Below the pieces are notes generated by a model. The model had not been told where the DNA came from, did no database searches, and saw only the letters and a list, made by a program, of their open reading frames with translations. Shown here piece after piece: positions 1-8,025 of a stretch of DNA of 53,874 nucleotides (position 1 is its first letter; each line of letters opens with the position of its first letter). Source of the stretch: Deltaproteobacteria bacterium (lineage in GTDB: Bacteria > Myxococcota_A > Polyangia > HGW-17 > JAJRWW01); contig JAOZUO010000044.1 in assembly GCA_029938605.1 (NCBI GenBank), positions 1-53,874 on the forward strand, written 5' to 3'. Position numbers and translations under genes: made by a program.

Positions 1-39
1 GACGGCGACGGCGACGGCGACGGCGAGGTTCGCGTCTAG
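1..39 (+). CDS. Possible 3' end of an upstream gene (partial)
   Basis: The window opens in a (GACGGC)n run that, read in frame 1, gives alternating Asp-Gly followed by EVRV and a TAG stop at 37-39. Asp-Gly tails occur in several lipoproteins of this window, so this may be the C-terminus of such a protein. Only 12 codons are visible, so neither function nor coding status can be settled. Confidence 0.25.
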   Translation, partial: DGDGDGDGEVRV

Positions 40-320
40 ACCTCAAACAAGCGCTTAAAAAAATGGGGCATCCTGCGAAAATGCCAATTTCGTGGCGGCG
101 TATCTGCGAGGAACAATAGGACACCGTCCTGGCCCCATACCTTGCGCCTTCCCGTGGGGGTTCGACAACAATATCGGGCGTAGAGTTTCCTGGCTCCAAT
201 TCTTGGGTGTTTCTTCCGCAGCCACCGCCAGATCCGGTTCCCAGATGTACCAATCGAGGCTTCCTCTTCCTCGTGCGCCGCAGGCAAGAGCGGTAGCTCG
301 AACCAACGCAACGCGAGCGC
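40..320. other. Intergenic stretch with no recognised gene
   Basis: About 280 bp lie between the possible upstream stop and the end of the Rrf2-type gene. Short open frames exist on both strands, but their translations are Arg/Pro/Ser-rich, lack a ribosome binding site and resemble no family I know. I see no tRNA, clear terminator hairpin or repeat here. Confidence 0.4.
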
Positions 321-779
321 CTACCGAAAAACATCCAGGGTCGTTCCGGACAAAAAGGTCCGGATCTGATGTTGGATCTGGCTGAATCCGTCGTGCAGGG
401 GGCACTTGGTGCCCGTGCCGCAGCGGCCCGGCCCCAGGGGACAGGGGGAGGGGCGATCGAGCCTTTCGAAGCATCGGGCGATGTCCAGGAGCGTGATCTC
501 TTCGGGGGGGAAAGCCAGCGCGTAGCCTCCTCGGCGTCCCGGGTTGCCCTGGACCAGGCCCCGCTGGGAGAGCACCGTGAGAACCTTGGCGACGAAGTGC
601 TTTGAGACGTTCCGGTCGTCGGCAATTTGCGCCGCGGTGAGGGCCGGGCCGTCGGCGGCAACCTGCTCGGCGAGGCGACTCATGGCCACCAGGGCCGTCT
701 CCGTGGAGCGGTTGAATATCTCGACGGTGACCTGCCCGGTCCGTACGTCGCCGTCTTGGGTTCGCTGCCTAACGGCCAT
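321..779 (-). CDS. Rrf2-family transcriptional regulator (IscR/NsrR type)
   Basis: A winged-helix DNA-binding regulator of the Rrf2 family, which senses redox state, NO or Fe-S status through a bound cluster. The N-terminus has the family opening (EIFNRSTETALVAMSRLAEQ), then a helix-turn-helix region (AAQIADDRNVSKHFVAKVLTVL) and the wing (GRRGGYALA). Three C-terminal cysteines in CPLGPGRCGTGTKCP occupy the position of the cluster ligands of IscR and NsrR. The ATG at 779 is preferred; a GTG at 806 would extend it by nine residues. It overlaps the end of the NrfD-like gene and is the last gene of that operon, so it probably regulates the nitrate/nitrite genes, perhaps through the palindrome at 3803-3818. 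Family assignment is firm; the signal and targets are inferred. Confidence 0.9.
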   Translation of the reverse strand: MAVRQRTQDGDVRTGQVTVEIFNRSTETALVAMSRLAEQVAADGPALTAAQIADDRNVSKHFVAKVLTVLSQRGLVQGNPGRRGGYALAFPPEEITLLDIARCFERLDRPSPCPLGPGRCGTGTKCPLHDGFSQIQHQIRTFLSGTTLDVFR

Positions 780-2067
780 TGTCGCCGTCCGTGGCTCGGG
801 CCTCACCCGTGAGAATCGGGATGGCCACCTTGATCGCCGCTGAGTAAACGATCAGACCAAAGGCCCAGATACCCGCGGTCACCCGCCACTCAATGACTGA
901 CGGCTGGTACTCGACGATCTCGTTCAGGGCGCTGGGGATGAAGCCCGGAACCACCAGGCCCATGCCCTTTTCGATCCAGCAGCCGATGAAGGTCATCACG
1001 CAAGCGGACACCAGGATCCGGCGATTCTTGAGGGTCCCGGGGTACAGAAACAGCGCCGCGGCAACCACGTTGAGCCCGATGGCGATCCAGATCCAGGGAA
1101 CGAGGGCCGTATGCCCGTCGAGGCCCAGGAACAGATACCGCGCCGACGCGGTGTGGTGGGTGCCGGAGTAGAACTCGGTGAAGACCTCGCTCACCACCAT
1201 GAAGAGGTTGAGCAGCGTGGTGACCTTGAGGATGGAGACGAGAGTCCCCAGGGGGCGCCGATCAATCTTGAACGTCGTGAATCGGCCCACCACGGTGAGG
1301 GCGATGATCAGGAAGGCCGGTCCGGAGATGAAGGCCGAGGCCAGGAACCGGGGCGCCAGCAGGGCCGTGTTCCAAAATGGGCGCCCGCCGAGCCCGGCGT
1401 ACAAAAAGGCGGTGACGGTGTGGATGGAGATGGCCCACGCAATGGAGATCACCACAAAGGGCACATACCAGCGCGGCGCCGGCGCCCGCCCGAGGAAACG
1501 CATATAGAGCAGGTAGCCCACGATGTGCAGGTTGAGCAGCAGATAGATATTGAGCACGATGATGTCCCAGGTCAGCATGGACCATGGGAAGTTGAACTGC
1601 CCCACGCCCGGCACCAGGTGCCAGAAGCGATCCGGGCGCCCCAGGTCCACCGTCACGAAGAGCATGGCCATGATGATGGCGGCGATGGCCAGCATCTCGC
1701 CGAAAATCACCACCGCGTGCATGCGCTCGTCCCGGTACAGGTAGGCAGGAATCACCATCATCACGCCGCCGGCAGCCACGCCCACCACGAAGGTGAAGTT
1801 GGCGATGTACAGCCCCCAGGAGACCTGGTTGGACATGTTGGTCAGGGCCATGCCCTCGGCCACCTGCTGGGCCCAGGCGTTGGCGCCCACAAAGGCCACC
1901 GCCGTGAGCACGGTCATCCAGGCGTAAAAGAGCAGCGTCCCGTCAGTGGCGAGCAGGACCGAACGCCACAGAAAACGAACGTAGGCCACCCAATGGGAGA
2001 GCCCCGCCTCGGACGCGGTTCCGGGCGCGGTGGAGGTCTTCGCGGAGCTGGAGGTGTCAGAGCTCAT
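769..2067 (-). CDS. NrfD/PsrC-family quinol-interacting membrane subunit
   Basis: An integral membrane protein of 432 residues with about ten hydrophobic segments (roughly residues 45-66, 84-110, 118-140, 167-189, 200-226, 241-263, 273-296, 322-344, 350-375 and 395-420). This is the layout of the NrfD/DsrP/HybB group, which exchanges electrons between the quinone pool and a periplasmic iron-sulfur partner. LGRPDRFWH after segment 3 is typical of the family. The N-terminal 25 residues are Ser/Thr/Ala-rich and probably cytoplasmic. The ATG at 2067 has a GGAG 5' to it and lies 4 nt after the ferredoxin-like gene, so the two are co-translated. With the 4x[4Fe-4S] protein and tetraheme lipoprotein it should form one membrane electron-transfer complex. 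Whether it oxidises quinol for NapA/NrfA or serves another reaction is not shown. Confidence 0.9.
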   Translation of the reverse strand: MSSDTSSSAKTSTAPGTASEAGLSHWVAYVRFLWRSVLLATDGTLLFYAWMTVLTAVAFVGANAWAQQVAEGMALTNMSNQVSWGLYIANFTFVVGVAAGGVMMVIPAYLYRDERMHAVVIFGEMLAIAAIIMAMLFVTVDLGRPDRFWHLVPGVGQFNFPWSMLTWDIIVLNIYLLLNLHIVGYLLYMRFLGRAPAPRWYVPFVVISIAWAISIHTVTAFLYAGLGGRPFWNTALLAPRFLASAFISGPAFLIIALTVVGRFTTFKIDRRPLGTLVSILKVTTLLNLFMVVSEVFTEFYSGTHHTASARYLFLGLDGHTALVPWIWIAIGLNVVAAALFLYPGTLKNRRILVSACVMTFIGCWIEKGMGLVVPGFIPSALNEIVEYQPSVIEWRVTAGIWAFGLIVYSAAIKVAIPILTGEARATDGDNGR

Positions 2068-2071
2068 GTCA

Positions 2072-3058
2072 CTACTCCGCCAGGAAGTAGAAGAACGAGG
2101 GCTTGGTCGCCTGCTCTTCCTTCAAAATAAAGACCCGCCGGTTCTCCAGAACCCAGCGAATCTCAGACTTGGGATCGCGCAAATTGCCGAAGACCCGGGC
2201 GCCCGCCGGGCAGGCCTCCAGACACGCCGGGAACTTGCCCCGCCGCACCCGATGCAAGCAGAAGTGGCACTTCTCCATGACGCCGACGGGACGAACCCGG
2301 TTCGAAAGGTAGCCCTGGTCCGGGTTGACCTCATTGGCCGGGATGCGCGGCTTGCGCCAATTGAAAAACCGCGCCTGGTAGGGGCAGGCAGCGGCACAGT
2401 ACCGACAGCCGATACACCAACTGTAGTCGATGGCCACGATGCCATCGGGCTCCTTCCAGGTGGCCTTGGTGGGACAGACGCTCACGCAGGGCGGGTTGTC
2501 GCAGTGCTGACACTGCACGGGGAAGTACCGCCGCCCTTTGACAGGCACCGGGTGATCGTAGTCGAGCCGCCCCTTGGAGATGTCGAGGCCCATGTTCTCG
2601 ATCTCGAACACGCGGATGTACGACTGCATGTCGGTGCGATCGTGGTTGTTCTCCACCCGGCACGCCTCCACGCATTTGCGGCAGCCGATGCAGGTGGTGA
2701 GATTCAGGGCATAGCCGTACTTCACACCGGGCATGGGCGGTGGATCCGACACGCGCACCTTGGCGCCGTACTCCCGCTCGGTCTTCTTTTCGATGGCGGC
2801 GAAGATGCGCTTCTTGTCCGCCACGCTGAGCTCTTTGTAGTGATCGCGCAGCAGCTCATCTTGATCGAGATTCTTGATGTATTTGCGCATGGGCCACAGG
2901 GAGTAGCCCAACGCGCCGAACCAGGCGGTGGCGCCGGCGGCCTTGAGCATCCGGCGACGGGTCGGGTTGTCCGATCCCGGGTCGTCCGATCCCGGGTTGT
3001 CCGATCCCGGGTCGTCCACCGCCTCGTCTTGGAGACTCTTGCGGGTTTCGTCGTCCAT
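2072..3058 (-). CDS. Periplasmic 4x[4Fe-4S] ferredoxin-like subunit (NrfC/DsrO type) with Tat-like signal
   Basis: Electron-transfer partner of the NrfD-like protein. Four cysteine groups sit at about residues 123-133 (CIGCRKCVEAC), 183-195 (CQHCDNPPCVSVC), 215-225 (CIGCRYCAAAC) and 264-283 (CHFC...CLEAC), the arrangement of NrfC/DsrO/PsrB proteins. TRRRMLKAAG at residues 33-42 followed by a hydrophobic stretch looks like a twin-arginine signal, which would place the protein outside the cytoplasm. Ahead of it the N-terminus carries an in-frame repeat of DPGSDNPGSD units (12-bp DNA repeat near 2963-3016), unusual before a Tat signal. The start at 3058 has a clear AGGAG. It lies between the tetraheme cytochrome and NrfD-like genes in one operon. 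A downstream start that skips the repeat cannot be excluded. Confidence 0.92.
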   Translation of the reverse strand: MDDETRKSLQDEAVDDPGSDNPGSDDPGSDNPTRRRMLKAAGATAWFGALGYSLWPMRKYIKNLDQDELLRDHYKELSVADKKRIFAAIEKKTEREYGAKVRVSDPPPMPGVKYGYALNLTTCIGCRKCVEACRVENNHDRTDMQSYIRVFEIENMGLDISKGRLDYDHPVPVKGRRYFPVQCQHCDNPPCVSVCPTKATWKEPDGIVAIDYSWCIGCRYCAAACPYQARFFNWRKPRIPANEVNPDQGYLSNRVRPVGVMEKCHFCLHRVRRGKFPACLEACPAGARVFGNLRDPKSEIRWVLENRRVFILKEEQATKPSFFYFLAE

Positions 3059-3093
3059 GGTGGCTCTCCTAGTTCAAACCCTTCTTCCAGTCC

Positions 3094-3705
3094 TTACCGC
3101 AGCCGCCGGTTGCGGGCCCGGGGCGCGGGGCGCACCAGAGGAATTCCGGGACTGTGCGGGTTGTGGCAGTCGAGGCAGTGGTTGCGCTGACGCTCCCCCT
3201 GCCTGCGGTCCCAGTAGCCGGTCATGCCACCGTGGGCGCCGTTCTCATATTCCAGCAGTCGCCGCGCATGGCACTGACCACACAGAATCTTGACGTCGCC
3301 GTGGGGAACCGGCGTCCCGTCAGCGAGGTTGAAGTCCGTGAAGTACGGGAGGCGGTGACAGGTTCGACAGGTCTTCCGACCGTGACGCAGCTTGATGTTG
3401 GCGTGGAAGGAGGCGTCCGCTTTACGGTAGACATCCGCGTTCGCGGAGACGATCTTCTGATGGCAGGTCTGGCACGCCACGCGGACCGGGCGGCCCTGGC
3501 CATCGCGCTTGCCCGTGACCAGCCCGAGCACCATGGCGCTCGCCGGCCGCGCGGCCCGGATGCGGCCCTTACCGAGCAGTGCCCCAACGCCTCCGGACTG
3601 GGCTCCCCGGGTAACCGGCTTGGGTCGACTTGGATTATCCGTGCAACCCAGCACCGGATAAACGACTGTAATAACTACCAAAGCTCGCGTTGCCAGTCCG
3701 GTCAT
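3094..3705 (-). CDS. Tetraheme cytochrome c lipoprotein
   Basis: A secreted c-type cytochrome of 203 residues with four CXXCH heme sites at about residues 78-82, 113-117, 142-146 and 177-181. The N-terminus is a hydrophobic signal ending in VLGC (Cys21), a lipobox, so the mature protein should be membrane-anchored. The ATG at 3705 follows GAGGCGG; a TTG at 3738 is possible but lacks a Shine-Dalgarno. It is the first gene of the leftward operon, upstream of the NrfC-like and NrfD-like genes, so it likely passes electrons between that complex and periplasmic reductases such as NapA or NrfA. The heme sequence does not match NapB, NrfB or NapC closely, so no gene name is given. The C-terminal ten residues are very basic. 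Confidence 0.88.
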   Translation of the reverse strand: MTGLATRALVVITVVYPVLGCTDNPSRPKPVTRGAQSGGVGALLGKGRIRAARPASAMVLGLVTGKRDGQGRPVRVACQTCHQKIVSANADVYRKADASFHANIKLRHGRKTCRTCHRLPYFTDFNLADGTPVPHGDVKILCGQCHARRLLEYENGAHGGMTGYWDRRQGERQRNHCLDCHNPHSPGIPLVRPAPRARNRRLR

Positions 3706-3863
3706 TTTCCGCCTCGGAGCCGCGGTTCGCTGGCCCAAAAAAGGAGGGCCGGCGCGACTCCCCTACAGGAATACGCCAAGCAGATTGTCAATTCAAGAAA
3801 AAAAGACAAATTTGTCTTGATTTGGTTCCAGGGCTACGATAGCTTTTGTTCCAGCGGCCTGGA
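3706..3863. promoter_or_regulatory. Divergent promoter region of the nitrate/nitrite reduction operons
   Basis: About 158 bp separate the leftward cytochrome/NrfCD operon from the rightward napD operon. The stretch 3780-3850 is clearly more AT-rich than its surroundings and contains the palindrome at 3803-3818. Both operons must be transcribed from here, although I cannot assign confident -35/-10 pairs. Near 3740-3750 an AAAGGAGGG sequence on the + strand leads into no obvious reading frame. Confidence 0.6.
3803..3818. promoter_or_regulatory. Perfect 16-bp palindrome, candidate operator
   Basis: AAGACAAATTTGTCTT reads identically on both strands and sits inside the AT-rich centre of the divergent promoter. 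Its size and symmetry suit a dimeric winged-helix regulator, and the NsrR half-site AAGATGCATTT begins similarly. The Rrf2-type gene at the end of the leftward operon is the natural candidate; a Crp/FNR-type protein encoded elsewhere is an alternative. Symmetry is seen directly; the binding protein is inferred. Confidence 0.55.
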
Positions 3864-4172
3864 ATGAACAGACATCCGCCGCCTACAACACCTATGGCAA
3901 TTAGCGGCCTCGCCATCCTTTTGAGCCCCGAACCCGAGCAGCGCGACAGTGCCCTCCAGGCGCTGCAGGAGCACCCCCAGCTGGAGCTCGGACCGTCCAA
4001 TGGCGACCGCATCTCCGCCGTGCTCGACACCCCCGATACCCACCAGGACCGTCGCGCCTTCAGGCAGCTCGAGAAGCTGTCGGGAGTGCTGCGGGTGGAT
4101 CTGGTCTGCGTATATCTCGATGAGGAGCCCACCGACGCTCCTTCCGTACCTTCAGGAGCCGACCATGAGTGA
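3864..4172 (+). CDS. napD: Periplasmic nitrate reductase maturation chaperone NapD
   Basis: A 102-residue NapD-family protein, a cytoplasmic chaperone that binds the Tat signal of NapA until the cofactor is inserted. The core shows the family pattern: a first strand ISGLAILLSPE, a helix (RDSALQALQEHP), the strand DRISAVLDTPD and the final segment LSGVLRVDLVCVYLDEE, which aligns with NVEGVLAVSLVYHQ of E. coli NapD. ATG at 3864 is chosen; ATG at 3894 would remove ten residues and also fits the fold. Its stop overlaps the start of napA by eight bases, which supports the assignment. Sequence identity to known NapD looks low, so the call leans partly on position. Confidence 0.82.
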   Translation: MNRHPPPTTPMAISGLAILLSPEPEQRDSALQALQEHPQLELGPSNGDRISAVLDTPDTHQDRRAFRQLEKLSGVLRVDLVCVYLDEEPTDAPSVPSGADHE

Positions 4173-6603
4173 TTTGGATCGCCGTCAGTTCATGCATTCC
4201 TCTGCGCTGCTCGCCGCCGCAGCGGCCATCGGCGCCACGCCGGGCATCGATCCCCGCACCGGCCAGGGTCTCCCCGTGCCGGGCCTCGCCGGCAAGAACC
4301 TCGCCGAGGCCGCGCCGGGCATCAGTTGGCAGAAGGCCCCTTGTCGTTTCTGCGGCACGGGTTGCCATATCATGGTGGGCACCCAGGGCGGCAAAGTGGT
4401 CGCCGTGGCCGGTGACCGGCAGGCCGAGGTGAACAAGGGGTTGCTGTGCGTCAAGGGCTACTCCATCGGCCAGATCCTCTATGGAAAAGATCGCCTCACC
4501 CAGCCCCTGCTTCGCAAGGGCGGCAAGCTGGTGCCCATCTCCTGGAAGGAGGCCCTGGACACCATCGCCTCCCGCATCCAGGCCGCTCCCAAGGAGTTCG
4601 CCTTTTACGGCAGCGGCCAGTGGACCATCCCCGAGGGCTACTCCGCCCAGAAATTCATGAAGGGCGGCCTGTCGAACAACCACATCGAGCCCAACGCCCG
4701 GCTCTGCATGGCCTCGGCGGTCACGGGGTTCCTGGCCACCTACGGCGTGGACGAGCCAGCCGGCTGCTACGACGACCTGGATCGCGCCGACGTGGTGATC
4801 TTCTGGGGCAACAACATGGCGGAGATGCACCCGGTGCTCTTTTCGCGGATCATCGATCGGCGGGCCACTGGAGCAAAGATCCGGCTCATCGACATCGGAA
4901 CGAGGCGCACCCGCACCACGGAGCACTGCCAGCATTTCCTGAACTTCAATCCGCACAGCGATCTGGCCATCGCCAACGGCATCGCGCACCTGCTGATCAA
5001 AAACAACACCTACGACAAAATCTTCGTGGAGAAATTCCTCGCCTTCCGCAAGGACGGCGCCAAGCCGAGCCTCTTCGGCAAAGCCACCACCTTCGAAGAT
5101 TACAAACGCCATGTGGCCGAGTACACCCCCGAGCACGTGGAGAAGATCTCCGGCGTGCCGGCCAAGGACATCTATCTGCTCGGCCGGCTCTTCGGCGACC
5201 CCAAGCTGCGCATCACCTCCACCTGGTGCATGGGCATGAACCAGCACACCCGGGGCACCGCCATCAACAGCCTGGTCCACGGGGTACATCTGCTCTCGGG
5301 CCACTTCGGCAAGCCGGGGGACGCCCCCACCAGCCTCACGGGCCAGCCCTCGGCCTGTGGAACGGTGCGGGAAGTGGGCACCCTGGCCCACGCCCTGCCC
5401 GGCGGACGGATCGTCAAGAAGGCCGCCCACAGAAAGCACGCCGAGAAGTACTGGAACCTGCCCGCGGGACGCGTCAGCCCCAAGCCCGGCTACCACACCG
5501 TGAAGATGTGGGAGCGCTTCTGCACCTCCAAGGCCAAGGGCGGCGACATCAACACCATCTGGGTGCAGGTGACCAACCCGGGGCAGTCCCTGCCGAACCT
5601 GAACAAACTCTTCCTCGGCAAAAAAGGACTGTCGGAGAAGTTCCTCATCGTCTCAGACGTCTACCCCACTGCCACCACCAAGCTCGCCGACCTGGTGCTT
5701 CCCTCAGCCCTGTGGGTAGAAAAAAACGGCGTCGTCGGCAACTCCGAACGCCGCACCCAGCAGTGGTTCCGCCAGGTAAAACCGCCGGGGAAGGCCCGGG
5801 ACGACACCTGGCAGACCATCGCCGTAGCCCACCGCCTCTACCAGCGCGGCTTCGCGGGCATGAAGGACAAAGACGGCAAGTTCCTGTTCGAAATGAAGGA
5901 CGACAAGGGCAAGCCCGTGCCGGTCTGGGATTTTGGGCGCTACTACGACGTGAACGTGGACCAGCAGCTCTTCGAGGAGTACCGCCAGTTCACGCGTCTC
6001 AAGCACAAGGACCTGGCGCCCTACACCGAGTACGTCAAGGCCCGGGGCCTGCGCTGGCCCGTGGTGAAGCAGGCCAACGGAACCTGGCGGGAGACCCGCT
6101 GGCGCTTCTCCGAGTTCGATGATCCCTACGTGAAAAAGGGAAGCCGGATTCAGTTCTACCACTCGTCGAGCAAAAACGATCGGGCGCAGATGTGGATCCG
6201 CCCCTATGAGAATCCCCCGGAGATGCCCGACGCCAAGTACCCGCTGTGGCTATGTACGGGCCGGGTGCTCGAACACTGGCACACGGCGACCATGACCGGT
6301 CGCGTCCCCGCCCTGGCCAACGCCATGCCCTCCACGTATGTGGAGCTGAACCCAGTGGACGCCCGGCGTTACGGCATCTCCAACGGTGACCAGGTTCGCA
6401 TCAAGTCCCGGCGGGGGCAGTTGGATCTACGGGCGTGGATCCAGGGCCGGGGGGAGCCCCCCGCGGGATCCCTGTTCGTGCCCTGGTTCGACGAGAAGCG
6501 GCTGATCAACCTGGTGACCCTGCACCTGTACGATCCCATCTCGAAGCAGCCGGACTACAAAAAGTGTGCGGTCTCCATCACACGGCTGGGACCGGGCAAA
6601 TGA
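4165..6603 (+). CDS. napA: Periplasmic nitrate reductase catalytic subunit NapA
   Basis: Molybdenum bis-MGD enzyme of 812 residues that reduces nitrate to nitrite in the periplasm. DRRQFMHSSALLAAAAAIGA at residues 5-24 is a twin-arginine signal, matching the preceding NapD chaperone. Cys60, Cys63, Cys67 and Cys95 give the CX2CX3CX27C pattern of the NapA [4Fe-4S] cluster, with the conserved Lys97 just after it. Cys178 in ARLCMASAVTGF is the expected Mo ligand, which separates NapA from formate dehydrogenases (Sec) and NarG (Asp). The C-terminus is a molydopterin dinucleotide-binding domain (GRVLEHWHTATMTGRVP). A good AGGAG precedes the ATG at 4165. The product, nitrite, is the substrate of NrfA four genes on. 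Assimilatory nitrate reductase is a close relative, but NapD, the Tat signal and the cytochromes argue for Nap. Confidence 0.95.
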   Translation: MSDLDRRQFMHSSALLAAAAAIGATPGIDPRTGQGLPVPGLAGKNLAEAAPGISWQKAPCRFCGTGCHIMVGTQGGKVVAVAGDRQAEVNKGLLCVKGYSIGQILYGKDRLTQPLLRKGGKLVPISWKEALDTIASRIQAAPKEFAFYGSGQWTIPEGYSAQKFMKGGLSNNHIEPNARLCMASAVTGFLATYGVDEPAGCYDDLDRADVVIFWGNNMAEMHPVLFSRIIDRRATGAKIRLIDIGTRRTRTTEHCQHFLNFNPHSDLAIANGIAHLLIKNNTYDKIFVEKFLAFRKDGAKPSLFGKATTFEDYKRHVAEYTPEHVEKISGVPAKDIYLLGRLFGDPKLRITSTWCMGMNQHTRGTAINSLVHGVHLLSGHFGKPGDAPTSLTGQPSACGTVREVGTLAHALPGGRIVKKAAHRKHAEKYWNLPAGRVSPKPGYHTVKMWERFCTSKAKGGDINTIWVQVTNPGQSLPNLNKLFLGKKGLSEKFLIVSDVYPTATTKLADLVLPSALWVEKNGVVGNSERRTQQWFRQVKPPGKARDDTWQTIAVAHRLYQRGFAGMKDKDGKFLFEMKDDKGKPVPVWDFGRYYDVNVDQQLFEEYRQFTRLKHKDLAPYTEYVKARGLRWPVVKQANGTWRETRWRFSEFDDPYVKKGSRIQFYHSSSKNDRAQMWIRPYENPPEMPDAKYPLWLCTGRVLEHWHTATMTGRVPALANAMPSTYVELNPVDARRYGISNGDQVRIKSRRGQLDLRAWIQGRGEPPAGSLFVPWFDEKRLINLVTLHLYDPISKQPDYKKCAVSITRLGPGK

Positions 6604-7337
6604 CACCCAACGCCGAATCGCCCCTGAGCCAACGCGTGCTCACAGTGATCTTCGCCGTGGCCGTAGGCTTCGCCATCATGGGGTTCATTGTGGGTACCCG
6701 CCCGGCGAGCAAGCTCCCCCGTTCGAAGCCGGAGCGAGCCGCAAAACGTCCTGCGGGCGCGGCCCAGTCCTACACCCAGCTACGCACGGCTCGGGCCCAG
6801 CGTACGCGCACCGGTGAGCTGAGTAGCCTCGTGGCAGCGGTCCCCACGGCTGTTCCCACCGCCGCGCCCACCGCCGCGCAGCGGACGGCGGCCCTGAAGG
6901 CCAGGGCCCAGCGCCGATCCTACAATGGAGCTCCCCCGGTGATCCCCCACGGCATCGGGCAAAGAACCAGCGCCTCTTGTCTGACCTGTCATCGCGCCGG
7001 GGCCGTGGTCAGCGGTAAGATCGCGCCGCGGCTGTCGCACCCCGAATACACCAACTGCCTTCAGTGCCATGTGGTGAGCCAGGGAATGGGACCACGAAAC
7101 GTACCGAACGTGGCCAACTCCTTCCAAGGAACACTCACCTCCGGCCGGGGAACGCGCGTCTCCCTCGGGGCGCCACCCACGATCCCCCACTCCACCTGGA
7201 TGCGCTCCAACTGCCTGGCCTGTCACGGCCCGGCGAGCAAGCCCGGCCTGCGCACCAGACATCCACAGCGCAAAAGCTGCCGCCAATGCCACGTCCCCAA
7301 CCAGCGTCGCTTCCCGGCCGCGGGAATTTCACAATAA
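6600..7337 (+). CDS. Membrane-anchored tetraheme cytochrome c made of two NapB-like halves
   Basis: A 245-residue cytochrome whose start overlaps the napA stop (ATGA). Residues 13-31 form one hydrophobic segment, followed by a Pro/Thr/Ala-rich linker with a VPTAVPTAAPTAA repeat. Two similar modules follow: APPVIPH (111-117) with CXXCH at 127-131 and 153-157, and APPTIPH (191-197) with CXXCH at 205-209 and 227-231. Each has PPxIPH, a first heme, then a His-Pro before a second heme whose motif ends CHV, as in diheme NapB, the electron donor of NapA. The simplest reading is a duplicated NapB giving four hemes. No signal-peptidase site is obvious, so the protein may stay anchored. It probably replaces NapB and may relay electrons from NrfH to NapA. 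Confidence 0.85.
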   Translation: MTPNAESPLSQRVLTVIFAVAVGFAIMGFIVGTRPASKLPRSKPERAAKRPAGAAQSYTQLRTARAQRTRTGELSSLVAAVPTAVPTAAPTAAQRTAALKARAQRRSYNGAPPVIPHGIGQRTSASCLTCHRAGAVVSGKIAPRLSHPEYTNCLQCHVVSQGMGPRNVPNVANSFQGTLTSGRGTRVSLGAPPTIPHSTWMRSNCLACHGPASKPGLRTRHPQRKSCRQCHVPNQRRFPAAGISQ

Positions 7338-7362
7338 TAACGACCGTGATACAAGGGACCTC

Positions 7363-8025
7363 ATGACCAAGAAAGAAGATCGGTCGATTCGATACAGCCC
7401 GATCCCGGCCATCCTCGGCGTGCTCGAGTGGTCCCTCGATGCCCACCGCACCGTGACGCGGACCCGCTGGTTCGTACCGGTTATGGCGGTTACGGGGCTG
7501 ATCATCGGCCTCGCCCTGGTGACCCTGAGGGCGAGCAACGCCACGAGCTACATGTCCGAGGATCCGAAGGCCTGCATCAACTGCCACGTGATGGTGCCCT
7601 ACTACGCCTCCTGGGAGCGCAGCAGCCACGCCAAGGTGGCCACCTGCAACGACTGCCATGTGCCCCAGGACAACAAGCTCAAGAAGCTGTGGTTCAAGGC
7701 CATGGACGGCCTCCGCCACTCCACCATCTTCACGCTCCGCCGGGAGCCGCAGACCCTGCGGCTCAACCCCAAGGCGGTGCCGGTGGTCCAGCGCAACTGC
7801 GTGCGCTGCCACGCCCACCAGGTGATGAACACCCAGATGGGCAGCTCGGAAAACAAGCGCGTTTGCTGGGACTGCCACCGGGAGGTGCCCCATGGCCGCA
7901 CGCAGTCGCTGTCGAGCAGTCCGCACGTGCGCCGGCCCATCCTCCCCAGCGCCGGAATGCCAAAACGTCAGGGCCGCCCCTCGGGCACGCCCCGCAAAAT
8001 CTTTCGAAAGGATGCATCACGATGA
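7363..8025 (+). CDS. nrfH: NapC/NirT-family tetraheme quinol dehydrogenase NrfH
   Basis: A 220-residue membrane-anchored cytochrome that oxidises menaquinol and passes electrons to NrfA. One transmembrane segment lies at about residues 36-55. Four heme sites follow at 71-75 (CINCH), 95-99, 146-150 and 168-172. The first is CINCHVM, the CXXCHXM form typical of NrfH/NapC proteins in which Met is a heme ligand, and the last is CWDCHREVPHGR, also characteristic. The C-terminal 45 residues are a basic, Pro/Ser-rich extension not usual in the family. Its stop overlaps the nrfA start (ATGA), as expected for an NrfHA complex. With no NapC in the window it may also feed NapA through the tetraheme NapB-like protein. 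Confidence 0.93.
   Translation: MTKKEDRSIRYSPIPAILGVLEWSLDAHRTVTRTRWFVPVMAVTGLIIGLALVTLRASNATSYMSEDPKACINCHVMVPYYASWERSSHAKVATCNDCHVPQDNKLKKLWFKAMDGLRHSTIFTLRREPQTLRLNPKAVPVVQRNCVRCHAHQVMNTQMGSSENKRVCWDCHREVPHGRTQSLSSSPHVRRPILPSAGMPKRQGRPSGTPRKIFRKDASR

Noticed and set aside
1111..2130. 339-codon frame antisense to the NrfD-like gene
   Set aside because: His/Gly/Glu-rich antisense of a membrane protein, not like any family.
4446..6122. 558-codon frame inside napA on the same strand
   Set aside because: Arg/His/Pro-rich shadow of napA in another frame; napA has all catalytic motifs.
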